From Clusia tigrina (lineage: Eukaryota; Arthropoda; Insecta; Diptera; Clusiidae), in NCBI GenBank assembly GCA_920105625.2, contig OV050031.1, positions 224,674,194-224,738,193 on the forward strand: DNA of 64,000 nucleotides, written 5' to 3'. Shown one piece after another: positions 46,538-57,242 of this stretch (the first letter of the stretch is position 1; each line of letters opens with the position of its first letter). A model generated the notes under the pieces. It saw nothing but the letters and a program-made list of their open reading frames with translations, was not told the DNA's origin and did not search any database. Both the position numbers and the translations under genes were made by a program.

Positions 46538-47956
46538 ATATTAACTAAATAATCAAATAAAATAAAAGAAAATTAATTATTATGTTTTTATTTCTTTAAT
46601 TTGAATTTTAATTTAATTTTATTTATTTTATTTAATTTTATTTATTTAATTTAATTTTCTTTGTTTGATTTTAATTTTATTTGCTCCACAATATTAATAA
46701 AATCATTAAATTTCTAAAGTGAACATAAACTAAAAATAGCTAATAAACAAGAGGAAATCTGTTTTGGGAAGCAAAATCACCACTACCTTCGGTCTACAAT
46801 TACAGCTAAAATAACTGCTAAATCCTCTACAACAAAATGATCCTATCCTATTATATGTTATTGCATACAATGTGGTTTATTTTATCTTCTTAATATCCTA
46901 TAAATTTTTACATGTTTGCCAAGAAGAAATTAGGCTGATATCCTCTCAGCCAATATACATTTTTAGGGATTGATAGTTTAGTGTCAAAACTTTGGACATA
47001 AGGTCCTAGGCCTTGGGAAATAAATATAGTCCTTGGTATATACAGTCCTTGTGAAATAAATAGAGCCTAGTGTATACATAGTATACGAGGCTTTCTACGT
47101 CTCAAACAAGTGGCCGATAAAATATGCAATAAACGCAGGTATTAAGTGTACACTCACTCGCCTTAATGAACACTCGTATCTAATTTGTCACTTAAAGTAA
47201 CAATTAAACCATTAAGTTCAACATATTTTTAAATTTTCTAATATTTTTTAATTACATAAGCACTTTATTAGTACACAATTCCAGCGACTGATTTTAATAT
47301 ATTGTAATTGAAGTTTTAGGATATTTCAAATGGGTTACAATACAAAGTTGCATTACCAAAGACTTCCCTGCAGTGAAACTCTGAAGTTACACTTTCCAAC
47401 TGGTCATACAAAATACTGGTTATCAATAGGTATGCGGGGGCAACGTTCGAAAAGTGTGGGTGTTCCGTATGTTGCAAATACGTTGTGGGATATCAAACGT
47501 ATTATTTCAAGTGTTGTGTATTAGATTTACAGAGAGCATCCAGAATTTGAATTAGTTCGTTATCAAATAAGTGTCCCAATATTAAACAAAAATAACCAAC
47601 TGATGATCGGTTACAGTGCTCATTGTTCAATTCGAGTTGAAGGCTCCAGCAGCTTTGATTCTTTCTCTTAAATTAGTTATGATAATTTATTGTGTTTTGT
47701 TTAATTCTTTTAAATAAATAAAAATATTAGTTAACAGACTAATTAAATTTCAACCGGAGGTCGAGAATCGATTAACAATATTTAAATAAAATAATATTTC
47801 CACTAAGTGATATTCATAAATAAAAGAAATTGAATGTCAAGCAAATATTTGTTATATCAAATTTGGTAATTTTTCCTAAGTTTAAAACTTCTCTTCTTTT
47901 CAACCACGTTTGATTCTGACCGTCTAGTACTTAATTGTTGCTAATAAAAATTTTAT

Positions 47957-47990
47957 TATTATATCTTGCACCATAATTAATTATGAGTGC
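47957..47990 (-). repeat. tRNA-like SINE, copy 4 (3' end only)
   Basis: Reverse complement of the SINE tail: TTATTATATCTTGCACCATA followed by ATTAATTATGAGTGCA. It matches the start of the minus-strand copy at 55262. Confidence 0.55.
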
Positions 47991-48229
47991 ATAATTCACT
48001 AAAGTAATTATTTATTGTTTAATTGTTGTAACAAACTTTAAATTAAACTTAGCTTAAAAGTAGTGGCTGCCAGGGCTATCGACTTTTAACACTTATATTA
48101 CATATAAATGTATAGCTTGTTATATATTTACAGATATACGTCACGGTATGAAATCAGCAATACAGCGTACGATTTAAAAATATTGCGTTTATCCTTTTTC
48201 ACCGTTATTAACCTTTATATTTTAAGTAT

Positions 48230-48330
48230 TCCGCGTTATAGTACAATTGGCATCGATGCCTCTGGGCTTGGAAACCTCCTTCTTCGGCGGTTCTCCGGCC
48301 TACCCCACTTTCATTCACTTCTCTGATGCT
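48230..48330 (+). repeat. LINE family B 3' end fragment
   Basis: TAGTACAATTGGCATCGATG, then ACCTCCTTCTTCGGCGGTTC and TCCGGCCTACCCC, matching the ends near 25.95 and 26.15 kb. No coding part remains. Confidence 0.65.
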
Positions 48331-49974
48331 CGTTTTTCTTCTAATTTAATTTAATTTGTCTTTTAATTGAAATTGACACACAAGTGCCTTTTAATATAGA
48401 ATTCAAACAATGCTCCTCATTAATGTTGCTATTATACTGCATTGTTCCTTAGAATAATTGAATCAACACCAGCAAGAACACATCTAACTGCAAATTACTC
48501 GTATCTAGAACGAACAATCTAGACTGTTCTGGTGCTCGCGTAAAAAATGTATGAAAATGTTGGTTATAATGTTATATGTGGGAACCAGTTGAAAACACAT
48601 TCAAATTGTCTTTATTTAATTTTAATTATTCATGCAAACTTAGTCTAAATATCTCACTTTTGTGAAATTTTTTGCTGTGGTATCGCAATGGACCCATAGG
48701 GTCTGAGTGAGTTGGTCTGTAGACTGACAGCCACAAAAACCTAACCTAAGCTCTTAGACTCATTCTGCCCACAATTCTGCTACTATACTTTGGTGTCTTG
48801 TTTTACCTACTTTACTCATGCACATTTGCATATCACAGATCAAGTTAAAATACTCACATTTTTCTACAATTTTGTAGGTTCTTTTTTATCAGACAATATT
48901 TAAGTATAGATCTTTATTTCTGCACCGACCTATTTAAAAGCCTTTTAGGCCTTAGGAAACGAGTTTCCAATTTTTCTGTAGGGTTGTTATGCATACATAC
49001 ATACATACGTAATATAGTTATGCATGCATACAAAGGTACAACACATTCACCACTCCACGGTATCCTGAACAGTTAACTGACAGAAATGATATCTTACACG
49101 TTAGAAATGCCCCGTGGCGATCTGGAACAAAAACAACCATTAGTGGGGTAAATTGACCGAACCGACTTAGCTACCACACCGCCAGCATCAAATGCGGCGG
49201 CGCTGCATGCACGTATTGTTAAAAGTCCAATGGGCAGGCAACATTTACCCGCAACTACTTCACTCGTATGAGCTCGAGCGCTTTTTGCTGTATGTGCGAG
49301 TGTGCATGTAGCTACCATGACGAAACTGACTGTTTTGCAGACAATGGCAGCGGCGCTCTAAAATGTAAATGTAACAAAACAGTTTCATTTTTCATTTCCA
49401 ATGCAAAGTAATAGCGCTTTTTCGTTATTCCAGCGTACTTGACGTTGAATATGAATAGTGGAACATTAATTGCAATTATTGCATGAGTTTAGCTGCGAGT
49501 AATCGAGGGTACTGCCAATTGGCGCGCATTTCACACACACACACTAGCACACACATTTGTGTTGCCGAGCTCAAATGGCAATTATTGAATCACGCCGACA
49601 TGGGTGTGGTAACTAAAAGTGGGCGTAGGCATTTTCAGCGTTTCCAACAAGATTTTCTACAGATGTCTTTCATGCTCCTTCACCAAAGCCGTCTCAAGTC
49701 AAATATCGCTTGGTAACCGATGCGGTTTAAGTACGGCTTTTAGTTTGATAAAAAGATAGCAACTCGCACAGATACGAACTAACTTGCCACTAATAAATTA
49801 TATTTATATTTAAAGGAGTAAAAATGGTCGAGATTTAATAAATTTACCATAATTGTGTGCTGCCGTGGCTTCGAATGTAATCATGTTCTTCAGGTGCCAC
49901 ACATGCATTTGGTTTCTAGTTTGAGGTAGTTTATTAATAGAAAAGTCATTTCGAAGTGAGGTGAAAAGTCAACT

Positions 49975-50050
49975 AAAAGTGAGATCAGTTAAAAGTGAGA
50001 TCAATTAAAAGTGAGGTCAATTAAAAGTGAGGTTAATTAAAAGTGCGGTG
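49975..50050. repeat. 16-bp minisatellite, about 4.75 units
   Basis: AAAAGTGAGRTCAATT repeated with one or two changes per unit. A partial, more diverged unit precedes it. Confidence 0.92.
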
Positions 50051-50184
50051 TGTAATAAAATGGATTTAAATAAATCCAGTTAGATTTCAGGACAATATCT
50101 CTTATAATTCAGCAGATATAGTGTTTGGCACAGGCATTTAGAAAATAAGTTTATTTATTATAAAATTTTTAACAAAACTTTTCT

Positions 50185-50455
50185 CTGGATTACATCTTCT
50201 CTGCTAATGCATCATCTTAGCCTAACATCTTTTTTGATTTTTTGCTCCAATATTCCTTTCAATAATCGTAGACAAACGATCAATTGACTCAGTAAGTGTT
50301 TTGACCAAGAATGTCAAGATTCGTTTTCTCTAGGTATTACATCTCCTCTACTATTTTATCTCTTTAGCCCAACATATTTTTCGGTTTGTGCTCAATATTC
50401 CTTTCAAGAAGCTTAGACAAAAACGACCAATATTGAACAAGTATGTCAAGATTCC
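50185..50455. repeat. Two ~140-bp direct repeats
   Basis: ACATCTxCTCTxCTAxT, TAGCCxAACAT, CAATATTCCTTTCAA and ATGTCAAGATTC occur in the same order near 50190-50320 and 50337-50453. Confidence 0.7.
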
Positions 50456-50907
50456 TATCTATATTTATTTTAGCTTTGCAAACATTGCCACAATTTCAAT
50501 TTGCTCTCCAAGTTTGTGTAGCGACCGAAAAAGAACAAAAAGTATATCGAAACGTGCCTGCACTATAGGTAGGTTACTTTTTGTGTCCTTCGCACACTTT
50601 CAATTTGGTTGCTGAGAATGTTTACACACCTACAATTTGTGATTTGTAGTACTGGTTACATAGTGGGTCATTATCGAAAGGTTATATTGAAACCACCCAA
50701 AATATCGCGCAATCGTGTATCGATACGAATCAAAAATGTTATGAAATTTGTTGTGGGTTCTCGCTTTTGCTGCTTTATTATTTTATATCTCTTTAAAAGT
50801 TTAAGTATAGAATCTTAGTGAAAACATTACTTAAGTTATCAATACTAAAAATGAATTGTAATGTATTCTGGTATATAGAATAAAGTTGTATGTATTTGTA
50901 AGGAAGA

Positions 50908-50940
50908 GTATGTACCCCAATATAAAGTTGGGGTACATAC
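50908..50940. repeat. 13-bp perfect hairpin
   Basis: GTATGTACCCCAA, a 7-nt loop, and the exact reverse complement. A TATAAAGTTG word in the loop and 3' arm recurs just downstream. Confidence 0.85.
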
Positions 50941-51678
50941 GACACTATAAAGTTGAAGCCGATATAATACTGTAATAATTTTATATAGAGCTCATTGCAA
51001 ACTGAATTTACTTACTGATCACTGATCTGAAAAATGTTTCTTTCATACGAGTATATTTTCCCACTTGCAGACATAGTTAATTATGCTGCAGAATTTAATA
51101 ATAATACTTACTGATCTTTTTCTTTCCTATGACTATTTTTTTTCTTATATCTCCTTTGTGGTAAACACTGTAAAATGCATGAGCACTTTATTCACACACC
51201 ATCGTAAGTGAATTGAATATGAAAATGAAGGGCGATATTTTAAAAAAAGGGAAAAATCCCGCCGAAGTTGGAAACGTCCTATATTTGAGGTCTTAACAAA
51301 ATATTAATAAGATAAATCTGCCTGCGTTTTATTACCCATACGCAAGTGCGTCCATCCCACACCTACTTTATATCTAAGGCCGTAAAGAATACCGCAAATA
51401 TTGTAGCACTCTGTAATCAAACCACTAAAAAGTTTGGTTTTTATTTGATTTATAATTTTATATAATATTTGCAATGTAATTCCAAGTCATGTTCCTCGAA
51501 CATATTTCGAATCTGGATTTACGCCACTCACAACTCAACAATGTGCATTGATACATTGAACTCGAGCGACAACTTGTTCTTTATATAAACTTAAAAAAAA
51601 AAGGTTTGCATCCAACTACGACTCAAACTTCGCCTCCATAACGCTGTTGCTGTCGAGAGGGTTCGTTCATTTGCATTT

Positions 51679-51858
51679 TTAATTTGTCTTTTTCGAAATG
51701 ATTGCCACACTAAAATCGCGATAGCAGTGCATTTCGTTGCAACACGGTTGGCGTCTGTTGTGTTTTTTGGCAACAAAACTGTTTGCTAGCATAATTAACG
51801 GATTGAAACAGATTATGAGTAACAAATAACAAGTTACAAAAACGTATGTATGCTTCAT
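51679..51858 (-). CDS. Weak candidate small secreted Cys-containing peptide
   Basis: ATG-started 59-codon frame. A strong hydrophobic N-terminus (VFVTCYLLLIICFNPLIMLA) is followed by a basic stretch KKHNRRQPCCNEMHCYRDF with three cysteines and dibasic sites. The shape resembles a small secreted or peptide-hormone precursor, but I recognise no family, and AT-rich DNA can give this by chance. It could be an exon downstream of the frame at 52.45-52.74 kb. Confidence 0.2.
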   Translation of the reverse strand: MKHTYVFVTCYLLLIICFNPLIMLANSFVAKKHNRRQPCCNEMHCYRDFSVAIISKKTN

Positions 51859-52094
51859 TATTTTTCTAGATGTTATTAATGAGAATACGTCAGCTTGGTG
51901 AATACGAGTAAATGCTTGCGTGTTCCCTGTTACAAGTGTATGTGTCGTTGTACATGTTACATTATCCTGCATTTTATGTGGTTTGACATTTTTGAGTGGT
52001 TGTGGGAAAAGGTCATTTGTGCTACTATTCAATCATATCAGATTTATCAATAATTGTGATGCTGCCACCCACTCACTTGTATAAAGGTTATTTT

Positions 52095-52315
52095 TGCTCA
52101 ATAATAGTGATACTACTGGCCCCTTTCGAATTTTTTAGTGGTTATTGACTAGGTATTGTTGATATTGGTCAAAAATATCATATTGCTCAATAATAGTGAT
52201 ACTACTGCCCCCTTTTGAATTTTTTAGCGGTTATTGACTAAGTAATTGTTGATATTAGTGAAAAAGATCATATTGCTCAATAATAGTGATGCTACTGCCC
52301 CCCTTTCGAAATTTC
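52095..52315. repeat. ~89-bp tandem repeat, about 2.5 units
   Basis: Units begin TTGCTCAATAATAGTGATAC and contain TACTGCCCCCTTT, GAATTTTTTAG and GGTTATTGACTA. Starts are near 52094, 52183 and 52273. Confidence 0.85.
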
Positions 52316-52451
52316 TCACTCAATTAGGTAGAAACACAAAAATATATTTTCAAATGGGCATTTTTAGTTTTTAGTTTTTATGTACTGTACTCTTATCTCA
52401 CATAACACTCATACTTACATGTTCGATTGGAACATAACGTTGTATCACTTA

Positions 52452-52741
52452 CCATACACACCCACACATGCACAAGCACAAGCGTCTGCAATTACTTTTT
52501 CATTGTTATGCATTACAATTGAAGTTTTGCAATCAATCATTTTCCAGTGCGGCCTCCACACTTTCGTATTAAAGTTGACAGCTCGGCTCTGCTTTTTTGC
52601 AACGAAATCACTGACCATTTCTTGTATCACATAGGTTTGTTTGTTGGCATGACATGCATTGCTGAAGTCCATGCCGGGTGGCCTACTTTCGAAAAGCATA
52701 GCACTGAGGCACAGGCATAACAACAATCTCCATAAACTCAT
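52452..52741 (-). CDS. Weak candidate secreted-protein first exon
   Basis: ATG-started frame with a signal-like N-terminus (MSLWRLLLCLCLSAMLFES) and about 75 further codons. It meets a strong GTAAGT donor just after codon 96 (near 52451-52446). If real, it is a first exon joined to sequence at lower coordinates. The mature part has no motif I recognise; the last codons are a CA-repeat artefact (ACACACVGV), which lowers confidence. Confidence 0.22.
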
Positions 52742-53354
52742 TACAAGTAAAGTTGCAATGAAGTCAGCCTCATGCTGGGCGGTTGAAATAAATTATCACC
52801 CCAGTATTCAAATTTTGTTTAAATTTAGCAAAAATCAATATGCATTTATAAATGACAGCAAAATTCAAAGGATAATTTGTTCAGTCACCCTCAAGCATGA
52901 AAAAACTCACTGCACGTACGCATTTTTCCATGTTTTACATTATTTTGTAGTTTATTTTTAATTTATGGCAGTGCGGTTACTTACTTTGTTGCAGAACACG
53001 CCGGCATTTAACCAGTTCAGAGACGAGAAATGTCGTTGAACCAAGTGTCTGTGTGAAAATTGATTACTTGACCTATTAAGTCCTATTAAAATATCAAATT
53101 TCGTTTTCAAGCAGATATTAAATATTCAAAAACTTTAAAAAATATTTGTATGTAGTCAAAGTTTTCGCTTTCAATCAAAATCTAATATACCAAAACTTAA
53201 AATATATTTATATGTATTCAAATTTGTTATATTATAATTTAAACCAAACTTATGGGCGTAGTTTGACATGATAATTGCTTTATTAATAATTAAATAATTT
53301 TAATAAAATTGAAATACTTTTTTACTAATAACTATTATTACACAATATCAGCAT

Positions 53355-53412
53355 CACATGCAGTAATTACCGCTATCCCCCAATCATAGAATAGCGGTAA
53401 TTACTGCATGTG
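53355..53412. repeat. 22-bp perfect hairpin, 14-nt loop
   Basis: The left arm CACATGCAGTAATTACCGCT(AT) and the right arm are exact reverse complements. A further GCATCAC/GTGATGC pair lies just outside with a 6-nt bulge. The length suits a small foldback element or a small-RNA precursor. Confidence 0.88.
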
Positions 53413-54574
53413 GTGGTGATGCAACTACAGATAACCAGAAATTCGGTGTACATAGAATCATTCAAAAATTCAAAGTACTTGAAGCAATTGGGAAGTTGTT
53501 AATCTGCTTAACCACTCAATTTTGTTCGTTGAATCGATTCATCTTTGGCACAGAAATGGTGCTATTCTAAAAATAAAAATATCAGTGATTGTATGTACCA
53601 CGAGACACCTGTCTGGTAAGTTCAGGTAAGCTGACTTCTGACCTATTCTTCATTTTACAACATCTGCCAATATTTCTTCTAAGCTATTCTAATTTTCTAG
53701 ATTATAGAGCATGACTCTGCGCACATAGCAACTGAATTAATTGTGCAGCACATGCATAATTTGGAAGCACCCAGTAGTCAGCGAGACCTTGACTTGTGCC
53801 GGTTCTGTGCAACCGTGGCGGCAAATACTCTTACCACATTTGTTCATATGTACACGTATTAATGTCGGTATGAATTTTCTTGATTTGAATTTTTCTAGTG
53901 TCTGAAGACAATTAATTATAATAACATGGTGTGTCCAGGTTTGTGACAGGCATTAAGACTACATTTCCATATACCCACACATACTTATGTACATATATAA
54001 ATATATAGGTAAAATTAGCTTGATCACTGAGTATCAAACTTGTTGAGTTTATTAAGCCATGTCCGCTTGGGGCCAGTTTACTTACAATCTGTTAAACGTT
54101 GTTTCTTTAGATAAATAGTTGGTGTGTTTGTTGTCTCTTGACAAACCACCTGTGACCGTCTTATTTCCATTTATTATGCTATAATTGGATTCATTTGGTA
54201 TTTTATATTAAGTTCCTTTCCTCCTCCTCTAAGATTATGTATGAGTATATTGCGCTGTGCAGCTATAAATACCCACACATGTGCGTTATTCGACATCCCG
54301 AAAAGCTTCAATTGCAACATTTTCCATTTTGCTGAGATGGAGTTTTAAAAATTCGCGTTGAACAGGAAAAAGGTTATTCAATATAGGTGCCTAATTTTCT
54401 CATTAAATCTCTAAGCCATTTGTGTTGGTGTCTCTTTCTTTCATATGGAATTATTGCTATAAAAGTAATCAATATTGCCACATCTCTTTTATGCATCTGT
54501 CTTACACGCTAGTGAACTTAACATAGGAAGCTCCTAACAGCGGTTAACATGATTTTACCAGCGGTGTCGTAAAA

Positions 54575-54755
54575 TAATGTATGCAACTTCGACTCCCAAC
54601 ATTAAAATTTTCCTAACACAACTCCGACTCCAACTCCGATTTCAATTCCAACTCCCAACACTAAAATTTTTCTAGCATTCCTCCGCCTCCGACTTCGACT
54701 GTAACTCCTATTCCGATTCTGACTCCAACACCCATTCTGACTCTGGCTCCAATTT
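54575..54755. repeat. Degenerate ACTCCG-type hexamer tract
   Basis: Runs of CGACTCC/CAACTCC/CTGACTC hexamers on a background of two ~70-bp units sharing CCAACAxTAAAATTTTxCTA. Purine-poor on plus. Confidence 0.8.
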
Positions 54756-54791
54756 AAATTATAATAAATCTGAGCATACCTAAAAAAACAT

Positions 54792-54905
54792 AGAGCATAG
54801 AGTGATATAAAGCAGAGTCGGCACCAGAACGTAATTCAGTACATTTGCAACAGAAACTACAAAGTTTGGCAACAGAACAGAAACAATTCACGATGAATTA
54901 ACGTG
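54792..54905 (+). repeat. GTGCAG-ended inverted-repeat family, partial copy
   Basis: GAGTGATATAAAGCAGAGTC, CAGTACATTTGCAACAGAAA and GGCAACAGAACAGAAACAAT in the family order, then lost. Confidence 0.65.
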
Positions 54906-55261
54906 ATTCCAGTAAATCTACATTTGTTTCGATAGATGTGAAGCGTCTTGTGGCACTCGCTAGATGCTCACTTACTGTTTTTAATACCCTACACTATCAC
55001 TGATTACTCCATCAATTAATGCCTTGAATCTTAAAAAAAAATAGAAACATAAGCATGAAGAAACCATGCAATCTTAAGATCATGCTTACCACCCCCCTAT
55101 AGCTCGGAAGCCGACACAACATTGCTTTTTGTGGTCTTTGTTTGAAAGAGCAACGAGAACTTCCATTGCTTCGCCTGCTGAACGAAATTCCGCAACAATT
55201 TAGAAATGGGAACGAAGAATTGATTTTAAAACTGATCAAATTTCAGAATAGTTCACATTTA

Positions 55262-55385
55262 TTATTATTAGTATACCTTGCACCATAATTAAATATGCCT
55301 GCAAGCGGTTGGAGGAATGAGTACTAGCAACTAAGATCTTCGACTCGAAGATAAAAATGTATGAAAAGAAGCATTGTTCTCCTGG
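55262..55385 (-). repeat. tRNA-like SINE, copy 3
   Basis: Minus orientation: from 55385 down, a degenerate head, then ATCTTCGAGTCG (reverse of CGACTCGAAGAT), AGTACTCATTCCTCCAACC, CTTGCAGGCATATTTAATTA and a TAATAATAA tail. The tRNA-like head is mostly gone. Confidence 0.6.
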
Positions 55386-55414
55386 GGCGAGTAGTTCACA
55401 TTTACTTTGAAGAC

Positions 55415-55882
55415 TTAAGGTGCAGAATTACATAAAACAGAAACGGGAACAGAAACTGAATCCAGTACATTTGCAATAGAACCAAAATCAACAAATGAAA
55501 TTGTGATAGATTAGCCACAGAATTTAACGTCACAAAAAGAACGCTTGGCGACAGAACAGAAAAAACTCTCGGGGGTTCTAGCTTGTTCCGAAAGCTTAAC
55601 AAGACTTTGCATACAATTCCTCTTTACTATAGACCTCCAATTCTTTTTCCATGAACGCTCTTTTTCCCTTTTCAGTAAATACAGTGACAAATTTCTCTAT
55701 CGTCAGCACTACAAATAAAATACAATTTTGCTTAATTTCTTGTGAATTCTACTTCTATCTCTGTGTCTGTGTTTTATATGGCTGCACGAGCAACCCAAAC
55801 AGAAACAGAATTTACTCCAGAAATAATAATGTTCTGTTCTATTTCAGTTACCGCTTCTGTTGTATGTCACTCTGCACCTTTA
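55415..55882. mobile_element. Inverted-repeat element, GTGCAG-ended family, copy 2
   Basis: 468 bp. The left end TTAAGGTGCAGAATTACATA and right end, ...GTATGTCACTCTGCACCTTTA, are inverted repeats. The internal CAGTACATTTGCAATAGAAC and TTGGCGACAGAACAGAAAAA blocks match copy 1, and the GCTGCACGAGCAACCCAAAC block matches 32733-32753. No coding capacity. Confidence 0.72.
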
Positions 55883-55921
55883 CGCCAGGCAAAACTAACA
55901 TTCTGAATCCGGATCCATTCT

Positions 55922-55980
55922 TTCCTATGTGCATTTCCTAAGATATGTTCTCTCCATATCATGGGAAATGCACATAGGAA
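55922..55980. repeat. Pre-miRNA-like hairpin: 17-bp plus 6-bp stems
   Basis: Outer 17-bp perfect stem TTCCTATGTGCATTTCC, a 3x3 internal loop, an inner GATATG/CATATC stem and a 7-nt loop, 59 nt in all. Compact and imperfect in the way small-RNA precursors can be, but a foldback transposon is as likely. Confidence 0.85.
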
Positions 55981-56051
55981 GAAAACTTTCTTGCTTATCA
56001 CTGATTTTTGAAAATTATTTCTAAAATTCCTGCAAAATGAATTCAATATAA

Positions 56052-56083
56052 AAGTTGTCTATAGAAAACTCTATAGACAACTT
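56052..56083. repeat. 14-bp perfect hairpin, 4-nt loop
   Basis: AAGTTGTCTATAGA, loop AAAC, exact reverse complement. It lies 70 bp from the previous hairpin. Confidence 0.88.
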
Positions 56084-56299
56084 CGCCACCAATAAAGTTG
56101 ATCGAGGTTTTTAAACAAAAGTTTTCGAACTTCTTGACACAATCCACTCCTTCGAACTATAAGTAAAATTCATTTTCGCCACAATAGTCGCATGATGGCT
56201 CATACTCTGCAGAATCTTGTTCTCATAAAGTGTCCATTCATAGAAATGACCATCAAGATTTAACACAAGCATCATTACTCTTATCGTGGACAAAGAGAA

Positions 56300-56720
56300 C
56301 TGAACGATTAACAGTTCCATTGGACATTTTTTTGGTTACAAGCAAGAGCGAAATGGGTGCTCTTATTAGTACATTCTCTTCGTCATGAATTCCTTTATCT
56401 TCTATTAGATCAGAGTTCCATTGGCATGATTTACCCAATTTGTGTTTAGTTTCATTTACCCAAACAGTTCCATTGAAAATCTTTCTTTTTTTACAGGCAA
56501 GAGCGAAATTGATACTCTTGCCAGTAAACTCTCTTTGTCGTGAGTTCCTCTTTCTTCTATGAAATCAGAGTTCCTATGGCATGATTTACCAATTTGTGTA
56601 TCCAAACAGTTCCACTGAAAATCTTTTTTTTCAGGCAAGAGCGAAAAGGGAACTCTTATTAGTAATTCTCTTTGTCCTGAATTTCTTTATCTTTTATTAG
56701 AGAAAAGTTCTATGACCTGA
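56300..56720. repeat. Three ~140-155-bp tandem repeats, peptide-like on minus
   Basis: Units start AACAGTTCCATTGxA near 56307, 56462 and 56603 and share GCAAGAGCGAAA, CTCTTATTAGTA, TCTCTTTGTC and AGAGTTCCATTGGCATGATT. On minus, two units keep a related frame (GKSCxxNSDxIExxGxHDxE...), but frames break between units, so coding is doubtful. They lie 0.5 kb upstream of the receptor gene. Confidence 0.8.
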
Positions 56721-57242
56721 TTTACCATATCCCACTTACCCAAAGGCAGGCTTTTGCATTGTTGCAGTTGTCTTAACAAAGGTGTTCGGGTGTTTCGTGG
56801 TTGGCTTAAACCGAGTACAGACTTTTTTATTTCTGCTTCGTACTCTTAGAAGCTTTTCACTCTTGCCGTGTTTCTGTTTTTGATTCAAATTCACGTTGAA
56901 GTATGTCCGCTCAGCGTGGTTCCCAAGTACTCATGGCACTAACTGTTTCTTCATTATGCTTCAGTTAAAATACCAGTATCATTATATTTGGCAATTATAA
57001 TTTTATTAGAGTAAATATGCGTGCCTCAAAATGCGTTTCTACATAATTTTATCTATTAAATAAATTATTTATAAATTGTTTGTGTTGTAAACACGAAAGT
57101 AATTTGGCCAATTCCCCCAAGGTTTCCAAAGTGAAGCGCGTGTTTTCGTGGTCGTGAACATAAAAAGACACAATTACGCATTTGTCGAATAATGCTGGGC
57201 GTTTTTTCAATTTAGTGTATATTGACCTTCCTTTTGAGTATC

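Larger units (their letters stand above)
30856..57242. other. 26-kb gene-poor interval between yellow-e and the ionotropic receptor
   Basis: No complete host gene supported. Contents are listed separately: a GTGCAG-ended inverted-repeat family, SINEs, minisatellites, LINE tails of at least three families, a hAT MITE, a MITE pair in opposite orientation, a possible orphan exon, two weak small-secreted-peptide frames and four hairpins. Nothing recognised at 30.9-32.2, 34.05-35.4, 39.6-41.1, 41.55-44.0, 46.54-47.95, 48.35-49.97 and 52.75-53.34 kb. Promoters and enhancers of the flanking genes may lie here but I cannot identify them. Confidence 0.45.

Noticed and set aside
47330..47524. A 64-codon plus frame (MGYNTKLHYQRL...)
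   Set aside because: No recognisable family, no splice bounds and no signal peptide; treated as chance.
49094..49318. A 74-codon minus frame with several cysteines
   Set aside because: Less AT-rich than the surroundings but no signal peptide, splice sites or family motif; too weak to list as a gene.
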